64,000 nucleotides of DNA from Cydia pomonella. Lineage: Eukaryota; Arthropoda; Insecta; Lepidoptera; Tortricidae. Below the pieces are notes generated by a model. The model had not been told where the DNA came from. It saw only the letters and a program-made list of their open reading frames with translations, and made no database searches. Made by a program: the position numbers and the translations under genes. How positions within the stretch are numbered: the first letter of the stretch is position 1; the number at the start of each line of letters is the position of its first letter. This document shows positions 55,111-64,000 of the stretch, in pieces. The stretch lies in the NCBI RefSeq assembly GCF_033807575.1, contig NC_084708.1, positions 5,046,501-5,110,500 on the forward strand, read 5' to 3'.

Positions 55111-56305
55111 TTTGGTAAGCAGAGGGAGTTGTGATTTAAAAATTTCTTAAACCCTTTTATATTATAGGGGATAAATTATGGGATAAAAATATTCACTTTC
55201 CAGGTTATAAAAATTTATCTGTGCAAAATTTTATTAAAATTCGTTCAGCCGTTTTCCGTGATAAAAAAGTAAACGTCCAAACATACAAAAATATTTTTTT
55301 TACTAGAATCAGACCAAGATAAATTAGCAGTAATTATGACAGCCCAGTCAGTGCAAGTGTTATTTTAAACGTCATAATTTTTTTAAATTATGACGTTTGC
55401 TGTTAAGCGTTTGCTGTTGCATTTTTTTGTGCAAGTGTTAACTTGCACAGGGCCATCAAAATCGCTGCCAACTTAGCTTAGCCTGACTCTATTATTAGTG
55501 GCAATTAAAAGAGTAGTCAGATTAAAAAACAAAAACAGAAACGTTTGTTTATGAACACAAATAACACATAACACAACATTTATTTTTTAATCTTTATTAC
55601 AAAAGGCACGATTCGTGCAACTTATGCATTAGATAGTTATTGACCGAGGGTTAGCGAAGTTCTCCGTTTCATCTTGGGCAATGTTTTCGTTTGTTCGGAT
55701 GTTTTCCTCTGCAGGTCGCATTTTCAACCGATTCTCGTGAAATTTTGTAAGCAGCTTCCGTAGGATATAGATTTTTTTTGTTGTTTAATTTTTTAGAAAA
55801 TGTGCAAAATGGTGAAAATTGTGAGTTCTGACTCTGTGAGTTCGCTGTGATAATAACGAACTAAGTATTTTGATTATTATCTTCACAGGTATATATAACC
55901 TTTATAAGATTACAGTCTCACTACTGTCAAAAAAGTAAAATTAAAAAAATACTAAAAATTTTCTCTGCGTTCTGTTATCGTACCTACCTAATTGAATATA
56001 ACAACAATCTACAACAAGCCTTGTTTTGAAATACAACAAGAAACAACCCACAACATCTACAGAAAGTTATTTAGTTTAAAGCTAATTAGTATTATACATG
56101 CATAATTAATTTGTGGGGTGGAACATTGGGGTCAAAATTTATTTTTAGAAACTAGCTAAAAACACTGAACTCTTTGTGCTCAATGTGAAGTACCCTGGTC
56201 ATGTTAACTCTATTTCGAGTGTCTTGTGGATTGGAGCGTTAGTGCATAACTACGTCCAATTATGTACATCCCGCAGCAGATGTAGGTATCCACTTCTGAT
56301 GTACA
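55111..56305. other. non-coding; RTE-type 3' sequence fragments
   Basis: At 55225-55295, AAAATTCGTTCAGCCGTTTT then CCGTGATAAAAAAGTAAACG, and at 55650-55770, GGATGTTTTCCTCTGCAGG then CGATTCTCGTGAAATTTTG, resemble conserved 3' segments of dispersed insect repeats. A short inverted pair, AAACGTCATAATTTTTTTAA then ATTATGACGTTT, lies at 55369-55401. Confidence 0.4.
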
Positions 56306-56309
56306 GTCA

Positions 56310-56465
56310 GCTGTCCGCGTAGCCAACATATTAATCGTTAAGGCAGCGTATAATAGTTTTATCCCTCCATCACTCTTACATAATTATTGCGAGTGAGAGT
56401 GACAGTTGCGATTGCGTTTCGTTCGCTAGGGAGCATTACGATTGGCGTGCTGGTGAGTTCCGTCA
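56310..56465. repeat. diverged single foldback unit of the 107-bp family
   Basis: Contains CGTAGCCAACATATTAATCG on the left and GCGTTTCGTTCGCTAGGG then CGATTGGCGTGCTGG on the right. This is the motif order of the tandem units at 11871-12312. A C-run follows at 56467-56480. Confidence 0.5.
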
Positions 56466-57235
56466 CCCCCCCCCCCCCCACCCCTTTGTGCCTGTGCATG
56501 CCTATTTACAGAATTTTTTTATTTATATTGGTTTTTTTTTTCACTCAAAATCGCGAGATCCTAATACGAGAAAATAAGTGTCCCCAACATTTGATACCTT
56601 TTTGATTGTCCGTTTTGTTACGGTCAAAGAAAATTTACCGGAGAACGTAATCATATGGACCAATATACTTTGAGTAAAAATAATTTGTAAATTCGGTGAA
56701 TTCTCAATTTTAATATATAAACGTACAACATTAAACATAAATGCCAACATGAAATCTACTTCAAACATTCGTTTCGAATTTCCTATTTTTTGCACTTGTA
56801 ATGTACTATTACGAAATGTCAAAACAATGTTCATAAAGTCTATCGTATCTTACTTTGGTAGAGTCGAATTGGTCCATAATTTACCTATAAGGTAGATAAT
56901 TTTGAAGTAATTGAAGGAAATTTTGACAACATAAATACTCAGTTTATTATCCATAGATTACAGGAAACCTATAAGAAAGGTCAACCGTGAGTCGATTTCA
57001 AAGGAATTAACTTAAAAAAACTATGTGATTTTCCGCCCTGCCAAAATTCGTAACTTGATTTTTGAGCACCTCATCTGCAAACTGCAAATAATTTACAAAA
57101 TGTACACACACACACACTGACAATAAGTTGTAATAGCAGTAATTACAATTAAGCTTACATTGCATATGTAAGTCTAAACACAGTAGTTGCATAGTGAAAT
57201 AGAGTTAACTAAGTAATTGTATCTATCCAACCTCC
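56466..57235. other. non-coding; repeat fragment at 56768-56815
   Basis: ATTCGTTTCGAATTTCCTAT then TTTTTGCACTTGTAATGTAC matches the end of the 29395-29835 family. Nothing else is recognised. Confidence 0.4.
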
Positions 57236-57395
57236 ACCCATCAGTCGCTCGCGGCCCGGCCTTATAGACGCACGTATAAGTCCGATTAAAAAAAAAAAAC
57301 TTAAAAAAGATATTTTGATATTCGGTGTTGTGTGTGTAGTGTTTGCATAGTGTGAATAAATTGGATATTTATTTTTTCTGTTGTATTGGTAAGTA
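57236..57395 (+). promoter_or_regulatory. possible promoter and untranslated exon
   Basis: A small CpG-rich patch (CGCTCGCGGCCCGGCC) is followed by TTATAGACGCACG. After about 140 bp comes a good donor-like site, TATTG|GTAAGT. This could be an untranslated first exon, but no coding exon follows it before the MITE. Weak. Confidence 0.2.
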
Positions 57396-57773
57396 TTAAT
57401 TAGCTATTAGCAACAGGCTTCGGCCCGGTTGTTTTCATGCATGTTACTGTTTAATGATATATTTAGATAGATATTTTTTTACCCGATAGATGGAAGGGAG
57501 GGTAATGTTTTTCCGAGTGTATTGCATGTGCTTCCATTGATTTGGCACGCGCAGTAGCCTAAACTAATTGACGTGAGAGTTAAATTCGCCTGAGTAGGCA
57601 ATGTGGAATAGATAGCAACTTATAATATTTGTAATTTTTTATACGGGTTTATGAAAAGTATAACAAAAATATGGAATGCAATTAAGGGCCATTCGTCGAG
57701 TTGCGGAAATCTGCCCGTGTTACAATACAATACAATACGGGATGCAAATAAATTGATGTTTTTGTTCATTATG

Positions 57774-57908
57774 TAAGGGCCACTTGCGGCAGCCAGGGTT
57801 AGCCACTAACTCGGGGTTAACCGGTTAAACCCGGAGTTACCATGGTTACTAGTACAATTTGACACTGGGTTAACGGTTTAACCGGTTAACCCCAGGTTAG
57901 TGGGATAT
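57774..57908. mobile_element. hairpin MITE, left part (host of the LINE insertion)
   Basis: Begins TAAGGGCCACTTGC. Internal inverted segments are CGGGGTTAACCGGTTAAACC and GGTTTAACCGGTTAACCCC. The mirror end, GCAAGTGGCCCTAA, lies at 62211-62224 after the retrotransposon. The two parts join into one ~150-bp MITE. I recognise this as a lepidopteran family with ends near GGGCCACTTGC. Confidence 0.88.
57895..57908. repeat. 14-bp target site duplication, left copy
   Basis: GGTTAGTGGGATAT, exactly repeated at 62197-62210. It marks the 5' junction of the retrotransposon. Confidence 0.95.
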
Positions 57909-58838
57909 CAGACGTGGACGGAAGTGGTGCGCCGTAAGGCAAAGAAGAAGGCGAATAAGTCAGCGGCAGTCCAACAGGCTTCAAAACCTAAGCCCAAGCC
58001 CACACCGAAACCACGGAAATTGGTGGCTCCACCGACGGCAGCTATAGTGATAGCCCTCAAACCGGAATCAGAGGCTACTTATGCAACGATCTTGTCGAAA
58101 GCGACATCTTCGTTCAGTCTAGCTGAAGTGGGGCTAGACCACGTCAATATACGCAAAACAGCCGATGGAGCTCGACTAATCGAAGTCTCTGGCACAGACA
58201 ACGGCAGAGCAGCTGACACCCTCCGTGATAAATTGGAGAGCCTCGTTGGCAATGATGCTAGGATTTACAGACCAGTCAAAAAGGCTGGCCTTAAGATATC
58301 GGGCATCATGGAGTCTGCAACGACTGAGACAGTGGCTGCGGCAGTGGCGGCTAAAGGCGGCTGTAATGCTGACGACGTAAAGGTCGGCGCCATCCGAGCC
58401 ACCTTCAATGGAACAGGCTCCACCCTGGTTAAATGCCCAATTACTGCGGCCAGTAAAATCTTAGAGGGTGGCAGACTACTAGTGGGGTGGTCAAACGCAG
58501 TGGTTAAGGCACTTGATCCAGCTCCACTAAGGTGCTACAAGTGTCTAGGGGCGGGGCACACCCGTGCAACATGCCTTTCACAGGTAGAGAGGGACAACCT
58601 ATGCTTCCGGTGCAGTAAGCCGGGGCACAAGGCCCCAGACTGCACGGAAAAGCCTTTCTGCGCAGTGTGCCACCACGCTAAACGACCGGCTGGACATTTT
58701 ATGGGGGGACTATTATGTAAACCTCCACTGACCAAGGGCAGTAAAGACCCTGTTAGGACCCCGGGGCCAAACATGTCGAACGCCCGAGTGGCTAATGACG
58801 GTACAAACACCATGGATTGTGATGCTGCTACACCATGA
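57909..58838 (+). CDS. ORF1 protein (gag-like), N-terminally truncated
   Basis: Nucleic-acid-binding ORF1 protein of the element, which packages element RNA. The open frame enters from the MITE: its first element-encoded residues are QTWTEVVRRKAKKK, with no ATG at the junction, so the natural start was lost by 5' truncation. Next come a K/P-rich linker (KPKPKPTPKPRK), an RNA-binding-like core starting AIVIALKPESEATY, and zinc knuckles near the end: CYKCLGAGHTRATC and CFRCSKPGHKAPDC (CX2CX4HX4C), then a third Cys/His group starting CAVCHHAKRPAGHF. About 310 codons remain; R1-type ORF1s are usually longer. The stop at 58836-58838 lies inside ORF2. Confidence 0.9.
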   Translation, partial: QTWTEVVRRKAKKKANKSAAVQQASKPKPKPTPKPRKLVAPPTAAIVIALKPESEATYATILSKATSSFSLAEVGLDHVNIRKTADGARLIEVSGTDNGRAADTLRDKLESLVGNDARIYRPVKKAGLKISGIMESATTETVAAAVAAKGGCNADDVKVGAIRATFNGTGSTLVKCPITAASKILEGGRLLVGWSNAVVKALDPAPLRCYKCLGAGHTRATCLSQVERDNLCFRCSKPGHKAPDCTEKPFCAVCHHAKRPAGHFMGGLLCKPPLTKGSKDPVRTPGPNMSNARVANDGTNTMDCDAATP

Positions 58839-61800
58839 AGTACTACAAACGAACGCGAACAACTGCGTTCGCGCTCAGGACCTGCTAATGCAGGTCTTAA
58901 CGGAATGGGAAGTGAGTGTAGCAGTTGTGGCGGAACCTTGGTGTATCCCCCCTCGGACAAATTGGGTGGGGGCAACGGACGGCAAGGTGGCACTAATCAC
59001 GCCGGCTGTCGGACACTTCCCCCCTCTAACTAAAGTACACACAGGGCCAGGGATTGCAGCGGCGAAATGGGAGAACATGATTCTGGTTGGTACATATTTC
59101 TCCCCCCGCCCGCCGTTGCCAGCTTTTGAAACACACCTTGAGAACCTAGCGGTGCTCATAAGAAGGGTGGCACCAACACCGGTGTTGTTGATGGGAGATC
59201 TCAATGCCAAAAGTGAGACTTGGGGCTCCTCTATCACTGATCCGAGAGGGGCAACACTAAGGGACTGGGCAGTCGCAATGGGACTAACAACACTAAACCA
59301 GGGAAATGCCAATACTTGCGTGCGACGTCAGGGAGGGTCCATCGTGGATGTAACATTCGCTACCCCTGTCGTCGCCGCTCGTGTTCGTGACTGGCGAGTC
59401 CTAGGCGAGACAGAGACCCTCTCCGATCACGTCTACATACGAATGAGGGTCTCTCCGATCTCCACAGCTACAGTGGCAGGAGGAGCCCGAAGCAGTGCAG
59501 GAAGGGAGCTCCCAAGGTGGTCGCTGGCACAGCTCGACCGCAGTATGGTGGACGAGGCGGCCATGATGGAAGCTTGGAATGCCCCCCCACTAGACATACT
59601 GGGGACTGAGGCACGGGCTGTTAGTTTCCGGTCGTCTCTTGCGACCATATGTGACGCGTCAATGCCCCGCACTAGACGAACACCCGCCAAAAAACAGGTC
59701 TATTGGTGGACGGCGGAGATAGCAGCATTACGAAATGCTAGCAACAACGCCCGCCGTGCTTACACCCGATGCAGGCGACGGCGTCATACTGCCGGAGAGG
59801 AGGAGCAGCTTTACGCCGCTCTAAAAGCGGCAAAAGAGGCCCTCACATCAGCCATTGCCAGAAGGAAGAATGAAGCAAGAGAGGAGTTTTTGGCGACTCT
59901 TAATCGGGATCCATGGGGGCGGCCATACAAAATGGTTCGGAACAAGATGAAACAAGCCATCCCCATGGATTCATTAGAGCCGGAACTCCTCGGCAGAATA
60001 GTTGAGGGTCTTTTCCCACAAGCGCCGGAATTTTCTCCTCCAGTAATGACTGCCCCATACGAGGAACCGGAGCTGGAAATACCACCAGTCACCGAGGACG
60101 AGATGTCGTGGGTCGTTGATCGACTGCGTGGGTGTAAGAAGGCACCAGGACCCGACGGGGTGCCTGGAAAAATCCTACCTATAGCCCTGAAGCACCTTGG
60201 GGCCCGGCTGAAAGACCTATTCACCGACTGTCTCCAAGATGGTGTCTTTCCGAGGTGCTGGAAGGAGGGTAGACTCTGCCTTTTAAGGAAAGAGGGCCGG
60301 CCAGCAGATGCGCCTTCTGGATACCGTCCTCTCGTTCTGCTGGACGAAACGGCGAAGGCGTTTGAGCGCATTCTCGTCCTGCGCATTGCCCGGCACCTTA
60401 GCGAGACTGGTCCGGATATAAGTGACCGACAATTTGGATTTCGGGTAGGACGGTCCACTTTGGATGCTCTGAACTCCCTTAGAGAGTTCAGCAATTACGC
60501 TGCGGGAAGAGGGGAGGGCACAGTGGCAGTGTCACTAGACATTGCCAATGCCTTTGGTACCCTCCCCTATACAGTCATTGCAGAAGCACTACGGTTTCAC
60601 CGAGTGCCTCTATATCTACGGCGGGTCATAGAGCACTACCTGACAGACAGGGTAGTGCTCTATAAAGATAAAAGCGGCCTAAAATCAAAGGCCATGGCCT
60701 GCGGGGTTCCACAGGGGTCGGTACTGGGACCCTTACTGTGGAACCTCGGCTATGACTGGGCCATAAGAGGTGCCCAACTTCCCCGCATGATCACCATTTG
60801 CTACGCTGATGACACAATGGTGGCTGTGCGGGGAAAGGATCGGGCCGAGACTCTACGAAGGGCAGCAGTGGCCACTGAGCTCACAATGGGCAGAATTGAG
60901 CTCTTAGGCCTTAAAGTGGCTCTCACAAAAACTGATGCCATAGTGTTTGGCGGACGAGGATGGAAGGTGCCAGCTGGTACCAGTATACCAGTCGCAGGTG
61001 AGGCGATCCAGATCAGGTCCAGCATTAAATATCTTGGCCTTACTCTGGACCGCAAATGGAACTTCGAGGAGCATTTTAAAAAGTTGGCTCCTCGAGTAGT
61101 GGGCGCGGCTTCGGCCCTGAGCAGTCTCCTGCCCAACATAGGTGGACCGGGCTCCCTGTGCCGGCGCCTCTACACAAGTGTTGTACGGAGCATGGTGATG
61201 TACGGAGCGCCCATCTGGGCAGACCGGCTTTCCAGCCGCAATAGAGCCCTCCTTCGCCGGCCTCAAAGAGTCGTAGCCCTGCGTGTTACAAGGGCATACC
61301 ACAATGTATCACACGCAGCGGCATGCCTGCTGGCGGGCACCCCTCCGTGGGAGCTTGAGGCGGTGATCCTTGCCGAGAGATATAGGATGAGAGCTGAAGC
61401 CAGGGCGCGCGGAGAGCGGTTAGACCCTGAAGAAGCAGAAAGAGCGGAAAGACGTGTGCTGGACCGTCTTAAGGAGAGATGGAAGGAGCTGTTGGAGGAT
61501 TCCCCCTATGGAACACGCACGATAGGGGCAATCCTCCCATCAATAGACGAGTGGTTAGGAAGAAAGTTCGGTGTCCTTACTTTCAGGCTAACGCAGGTAA
61601 TGACTGGACATGGCTGCTTCGGTCATTACCTGCATGGAATAGAGAGGGAGCCCACACCGGTGTGTCATGAGTGCGGGGACCCAGACGACACGGCCCAACA
61701 CACCCTCGAGACGTGCCAAAGTTGGGAAATGGAGAGACGGCAGTTAATATGTAATGCCGAAATAAGTGGTGGAGACCTCTCGCTGCACAATGTGGTGTCT

Positions 61801-61977
61801 GCTATGTTGCGCGGCGAGAGACAATGGAAAGCGGTTGCCTCCTTTTGCGAGATAGTAATCAAGAAAAAGGAGGAAGCGGAGCGTGTGCGTGAAGACGACG
61901 TGAACGCACACCCGCTACGGCGTAGGCGAAGGGGAAGAAGGAGGTTGGAATATATTAACCGCCTGCTTCCCCAGTAG
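58795..61977 (+). CDS. ORF2: APE endonuclease and reverse transcriptase
   Basis: Multifunctional protein that nicks the target and copies element RNA there. 1060 codons without interruption from ATG 58795, overlapping ORF1 by 44 nt in the +1 frame. The true start may be slightly inside, before QTNANNCVRAQDLL. APE-type endonuclease: N36-type start motif, VVAEPW, GTYFSP, GDLNAKSETWG (D135) and LSDH (S210-H212). RT: GCKKAPGPDGVPG, SGYRPLVLLDETAKAFERIL, QFGFRVGRSTLDAL, motif A SLDIANAFGTLP, motif B GVPQGSVLGPLLWN (near 637) and motif C YADD (670-673). C-terminal zinc motif CHECGDPDDTAQHTLETC (957-974) follows LTQVMTGHGCFGHYL. All catalytic residues I can check are present, so the protein may be functional although this copy lacks its 5' end. 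Confidence 0.95.
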   Translation: MTVQTPWIVMLLHHEVLQTNANNCVRAQDLLMQVLTEWEVSVAVVAEPWCIPPRTNWVGATDGKVALITPAVGHFPPLTKVHTGPGIAAAKWENMILVGTYFSPRPPLPAFETHLENLAVLIRRVAPTPVLLMGDLNAKSETWGSSITDPRGATLRDWAVAMGLTTLNQGNANTCVRRQGGSIVDVTFATPVVAARVRDWRVLGETETLSDHVYIRMRVSPISTATVAGGARSSAGRELPRWSLAQLDRSMVDEAAMMEAWNAPPLDILGTEARAVSFRSSLATICDASMPRTRRTPAKKQVYWWTAEIAALRNASNNARRAYTRCRRRRHTAGEEEQLYAALKAAKEALTSAIARRKNEAREEFLATLNRDPWGRPYKMVRNKMKQAIPMDSLEPELLGRIVEGLFPQAPEFSPPVMTAPYEEPELEIPPVTEDEMSWVVDRLRGCKKAPGPDGVPGKILPIALKHLGARLKDLFTDCLQDGVFPRCWKEGRLCLLRKEGRPADAPSGYRPLVLLDETAKAFERILVLRIARHLSETGPDISDRQFGFRVGRSTLDALNSLREFSNYAAGRGEGTVAVSLDIANAFGTLPYTVIAEALRFHRVPLYLRRVIEHYLTDRVVLYKDKSGLKSKAMACGVPQGSVLGPLLWNLGYDWAIRGAQLPRMITICYADDTMVAVRGKDRAETLRRAAVATELTMGRIELLGLKVALTKTDAIVFGGRGWKVPAGTSIPVAGEAIQIRSSIKYLGLTLDRKWNFEEHFKKLAPRVVGAASALSSLLPNIGGPGSLCRRLYTSVVRSMVMYGAPIWADRLSSRNRALLRRPQRVVALRVTRAYHNVSHAAACLLAGTPPWELEAVILAERYRMRAEARARGERLDPEEAERAERRVLDRLKERWKELLEDSPYGTRTIGAILPSIDEWLGRKFGVLTFRLTQVMTGHGCFGHYLHGIEREPTPVCHECGDPDDTAQHTLETCQSWEMERRQLICNAEISGGDLSLHNVVSAMLRGERQWKAVASFCEIVIKKKEEAERVREDDVNAHPLRRRRRGRRRLEYINRLLPQ

Positions 61978-62196
61978 AGCTACGGGGAGGGGACCCGCAA
62001 TATGGCTCTACCCGTCTGGGGAGGGGTTGTAGCGTTACCAACCCCTCCTCCTTAGGCGCGAGGGTGCTAACGTTTAGCAACCGGGGGAGCACCGTGGAAG
62101 AATGCTAGCGACCCCACGATGCTCCCCGAACCGGCAGGAGGGTCTAACGCCGCAGAGGGTTTAGTGGGTAGGCTTCTCTCCCCTTTCTGATTAGAA
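61978..62196 (+). other. 3' UTR of the R1-clade element
   Basis: GC-rich, with internal complementary runs (GGGGAGCACCGTGG and CCACGATGCTCCCC; GGGGAGGGGTTG and CAACCCCTCC-type). These could fold into a structure recognised by the ORF2 protein. It includes GGGTTTAGTGGGTAGG and ends GATTAGAA directly at the target duplication. Confidence 0.7.
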
Positions 62197-62224
62197 GGTT
62201 AGTGGGATATGCAAGTGGCCCTAA
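62197..62224. repeat. right target duplication and MITE right end
   Basis: GGTTAGTGGGATAT (62197-62210) is the second copy of the duplication. GCAAGTGGCCCTAA (62211-62224) is the mirror of the MITE left end. Confidence 0.93.
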
Positions 62225-62479
62225 GACGCTTAAAACACTATTCTGAAATCCGTGCAACTATTTTCATACATTTTTTTATAATTGAAGATATAACTTTTAA
62301 GATGAGCGAAATTAAAAGTTATATTTACGTAATAAAATTGAAGCGGCATCTATTCTATGATGAAGTTTTTGATAATCATATCATAATAACCATCGACTGC
62401 TACAAGTCCTACAACAACCGTGAAATACGTACCTAACGTAATAATAAGTCTGTGTCTCACGGAATTTTTGTTATTAAAA

Positions 62480-62785
62480 AGAGAAAATGTTTTTCCACTC
62501 CTAAATACTTTCCATTCTCCATGTTTTTTAGTATGTTATTGACACAATGAAAAGTAAGGTTTTAAGGTTTTCCATTTTTTAAATATATATTATATATTAA
62601 AAAAAACGAAACCTATAAACCTAGAATACTTATACATATTATGCGGAAGCGATTGACATCACTATCAAAGTGATTCGTTAAGATTTAGTTAGTGGGAAAC
62701 GTTTTCTCCCGAAATGGAATTTCATAGAAAAAATACCGTTATTTCGCTAGGATCGCAAAGCTATTCTTCCCTCTTAAGGGGATGA
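62480..62785 (-). repeat. dispersed repeat, inverted copy of 34270-34580
   Basis: See the entry at 34270-34580. Here the plus strand reads ACTTTCCATTCTCCATG, then GTATGTTATTGACACAATGA, AACCTATAAACCTAG, AAACGTTTTCTCCCGAAATG and AGCTATTCTTCCCTCTTAAG. Confidence 0.7.
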
Positions 62786-62802
62786 ATAAGATTACTTTTA
62801 CA

Positions 62803-63030
62803 GTACATATGGGGCTACTTTATAGCACTAGTGCGAGAAGTAGCATATTACGTTACTGTGTCGAACATTTAAAGGGCCATATGTACTGTAAAACGTTGTA
62901 CGATACATGTGCGAATAGGTAATTCGCAACTCGTGTCGATTTAAAACACTCCCTTCGGTTGTGTTTTAATTTATCGCCACTCGTTTCGAATTTCCTATTT
63001 TTCGCACTTGTATCGTAATGTACTATTATG
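62803..63030 (+). repeat. dispersed repeat copy (29.4-kb family)
   Basis: TACAGTACATATGGGGCTAC, then AAAGGGCCATATGTACTGTA, AACTCGTGTCGATTTAAAAC, ACTCCCTTCGGTTGTGTTTT and TTTCGCACTTGTATCGTAAT. Close to the first copy at 29397-29640. Confidence 0.75.
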
Positions 63031-64000
63031 CGGCGAGTCTTGTATCTAATTAAATTTAATATATCCATTTTCATTAAGATAACTCTCGACTTTCACTTCA
63101 TTACTTTATCAGCTAGTTTAACTTAATTGTATTTCTCATTTATGCACACACAGACGATGTTACAACGACAAAGATGTAACTTTACGTAATAAATTTGGAG
63201 ATTTGGCTTTATATAATTAGTTCACTACATACGTTCTTTATGTAGGTATGGTACCTAGTTACCGACCGACTGCCCTTGTGAAAATTTATTTACAAGTACG
63301 TAGAACTTGCAACGCACTTGCCACCCCTCTGGTGTTACAAATGTCCATAGGCAACGGTAATTGCTTACTATCAGGTGATTCAGACGATTTTTGCCAGTCT
63401 TTGACTCCCACCCCTATGTAAGAAAAAATAAGAGTAGGCCGACCTCCCCTCTGTGTTTACTATTTATTACGTAAGGATCTAAAGTAACTTCAATTTGTTG
63501 GTAATGATTAATTTTGATTTTATTCTAATAGCTTTTCTTTATCATTCATCTTTTCATACGATTTCAATCAATCCAGGGGCTCAAACCCACTCGGAAAGTG
63601 GGTTTTAATTAGTTTTAAGCCCCTGCTGATTAAAATCTGACTGTATCAAGAGGTTTTCAAAGATCTTAATTTTGGCCATCTTTGTGATCTTATGTAAGAA
63701 CTGTCAAGAGTCCTTCCCGCCTCCTATCGTACTCGTGCCCCCTCCGCCCCCTAAATCGTCTTACGTACTTTACTGACTGAACTTGTATTGAACTTGAACT
63801 GAATTTCTTCAACCAGAGACGTCACATTTGACACTGACAGATCATATCCATAACAAGTGTCAAATTCATAACCTGTTATTAAAATCAGAATAAGCCTCCC
63901 TGACTACTTAAGGAGTCAGCATATTTAAAATGCCTGTTTTCTTGTTTCTTGACTTATCTAAGGTATTTGTGTCATTATGTTCTGTTGCAAAACAGCTAGG
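63031..64000. other. non-coding; LINE/SINE tail relic and small hairpin
   Basis: At 63310-63400, GCAACGCACTTGCCACCCCT then CTGGTGTTACAAATGTCCAT and GGTAATTGCTTACTATCAGG is a diverged LINE-derived tail (plus strand). At 63574-63628, AGGGGCTCAAACCCAC and AGTTTTAAGCCCCT form a small foldback. Nothing else is recognised. Confidence 0.45.

Larger units (their letters stand above)
57909..62196 (+). mobile_element. R1-clade non-LTR retrotransposon, 5'-truncated
   Basis: A 4288-bp insertion between exact 14-bp duplications. It carries an open ORF1 missing its start, a full open ORF2, and a ~220-bp 3' UTR ending TCTGATTAGAA without a poly(A) tail. The 14-bp duplication, the absent poly(A), three zinc knuckles in ORF1, and an APE-type endonuclease plus RT in ORF2 fit the R1 clade. 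R1 itself makes 14-bp duplications in 28S rDNA. Here the target is a MITE. Long uninterrupted ORFs indicate a young copy. GC content is well above the surroundings. Confidence 0.92.

Noticed and set aside
57900..57902. GTG at 57900 as the start codon of ORF1
   Set aside because: It lies in the MITE's target duplication, not in the element. Eukaryotic translation would not normally use it, and the open frame continues upstream to 57882.
59811..60494. 227-codon minus-strand frame, and others opposite ORF2
   Set aside because: Shadow frames of the GC-rich retrotransposon ORF2; their composition mirrors the sense codons.

Overview
This is eukaryotic nuclear DNA, most likely from a moth or butterfly (Lepidoptera). 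It is AT-rich, its genes are split by GT-AG introns, and most of it is small transposon debris. Several repeats match, from memory, families common in lepidopteran genomes: the foldback MITE with CCGGACGATATCGG arms, the CGTCAGGTGACA and CCGGGTGTTTCCTGTAAC inverted-repeat elements, the GGTTAACCGGTT hairpin MITE, a tRNA-derived SINE, and R1-clade and jockey/CR1-like non-LTR retrotransposons. No prokaryotic operon, rRNA or CRISPR structure is present. The species cannot be named from the sequence alone.

Genes. Two complete host genes lie head to tail on the minus strand at 46.5-50.7 kb, and both can be spliced exactly by eye. ATPIF1, the mitochondrial ATP synthase inhibitor, has 3 coding exons and 103 aa. 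A Myb/SANT-like DNA-binding protein has 3 coding exons and 315 aa. Only 386 bp separates the stop codon of the SANT gene from the start codon of ATPIF1. Four further segments look like isolated coding exons of genes I cannot identify: 1-119 (-), 349-510 (+), 22025-22111 (+) and 42373-42510 (-). A CpG-rich stretch at 35.4-36.3 kb looks like a promoter or 5' UTR. Much of the rest may therefore be long intron.

Layout. 0-11 kb: an orphan exon, SINE and LINE 3' fragments, foldback MITEs, a hAT-type MITE with an 8-bp target duplication, and a perfect 33-bp hairpin. 11.9-12.3 kb: a tandem array of four ~107-bp foldback units. 12.3-15.6 kb: a giant inverted satellite in which about 10 monomers of ~120 bp in one orientation face 17 in the other. 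17-25 kb: a single-copy relative of the satellite monomer, TTAA-flanked and hAT-type MITEs, one nested insertion and an orphan exon. 25-46 kb: SINEs, LINE relics and MITEs including a Harbinger-like one, the CpG-rich region and an orphan exon. 46.5-50.7 kb: the two genes. 51-57 kb: repeats and a LINE C-terminal relic. 57.8-62.2 kb: a young R1-clade retrotransposon, 5'-truncated but with long open ORF1 and ORF2, inserted in a hairpin MITE with an exact 14-bp target duplication. 62.2-64 kb: more dispersed repeats.

The items most worth a second look are the giant inverted satellite, which is a candidate hairpin-RNA locus, the R1-clade insertion inside a MITE, and the satellite's apparent origin from a dispersed repeat.
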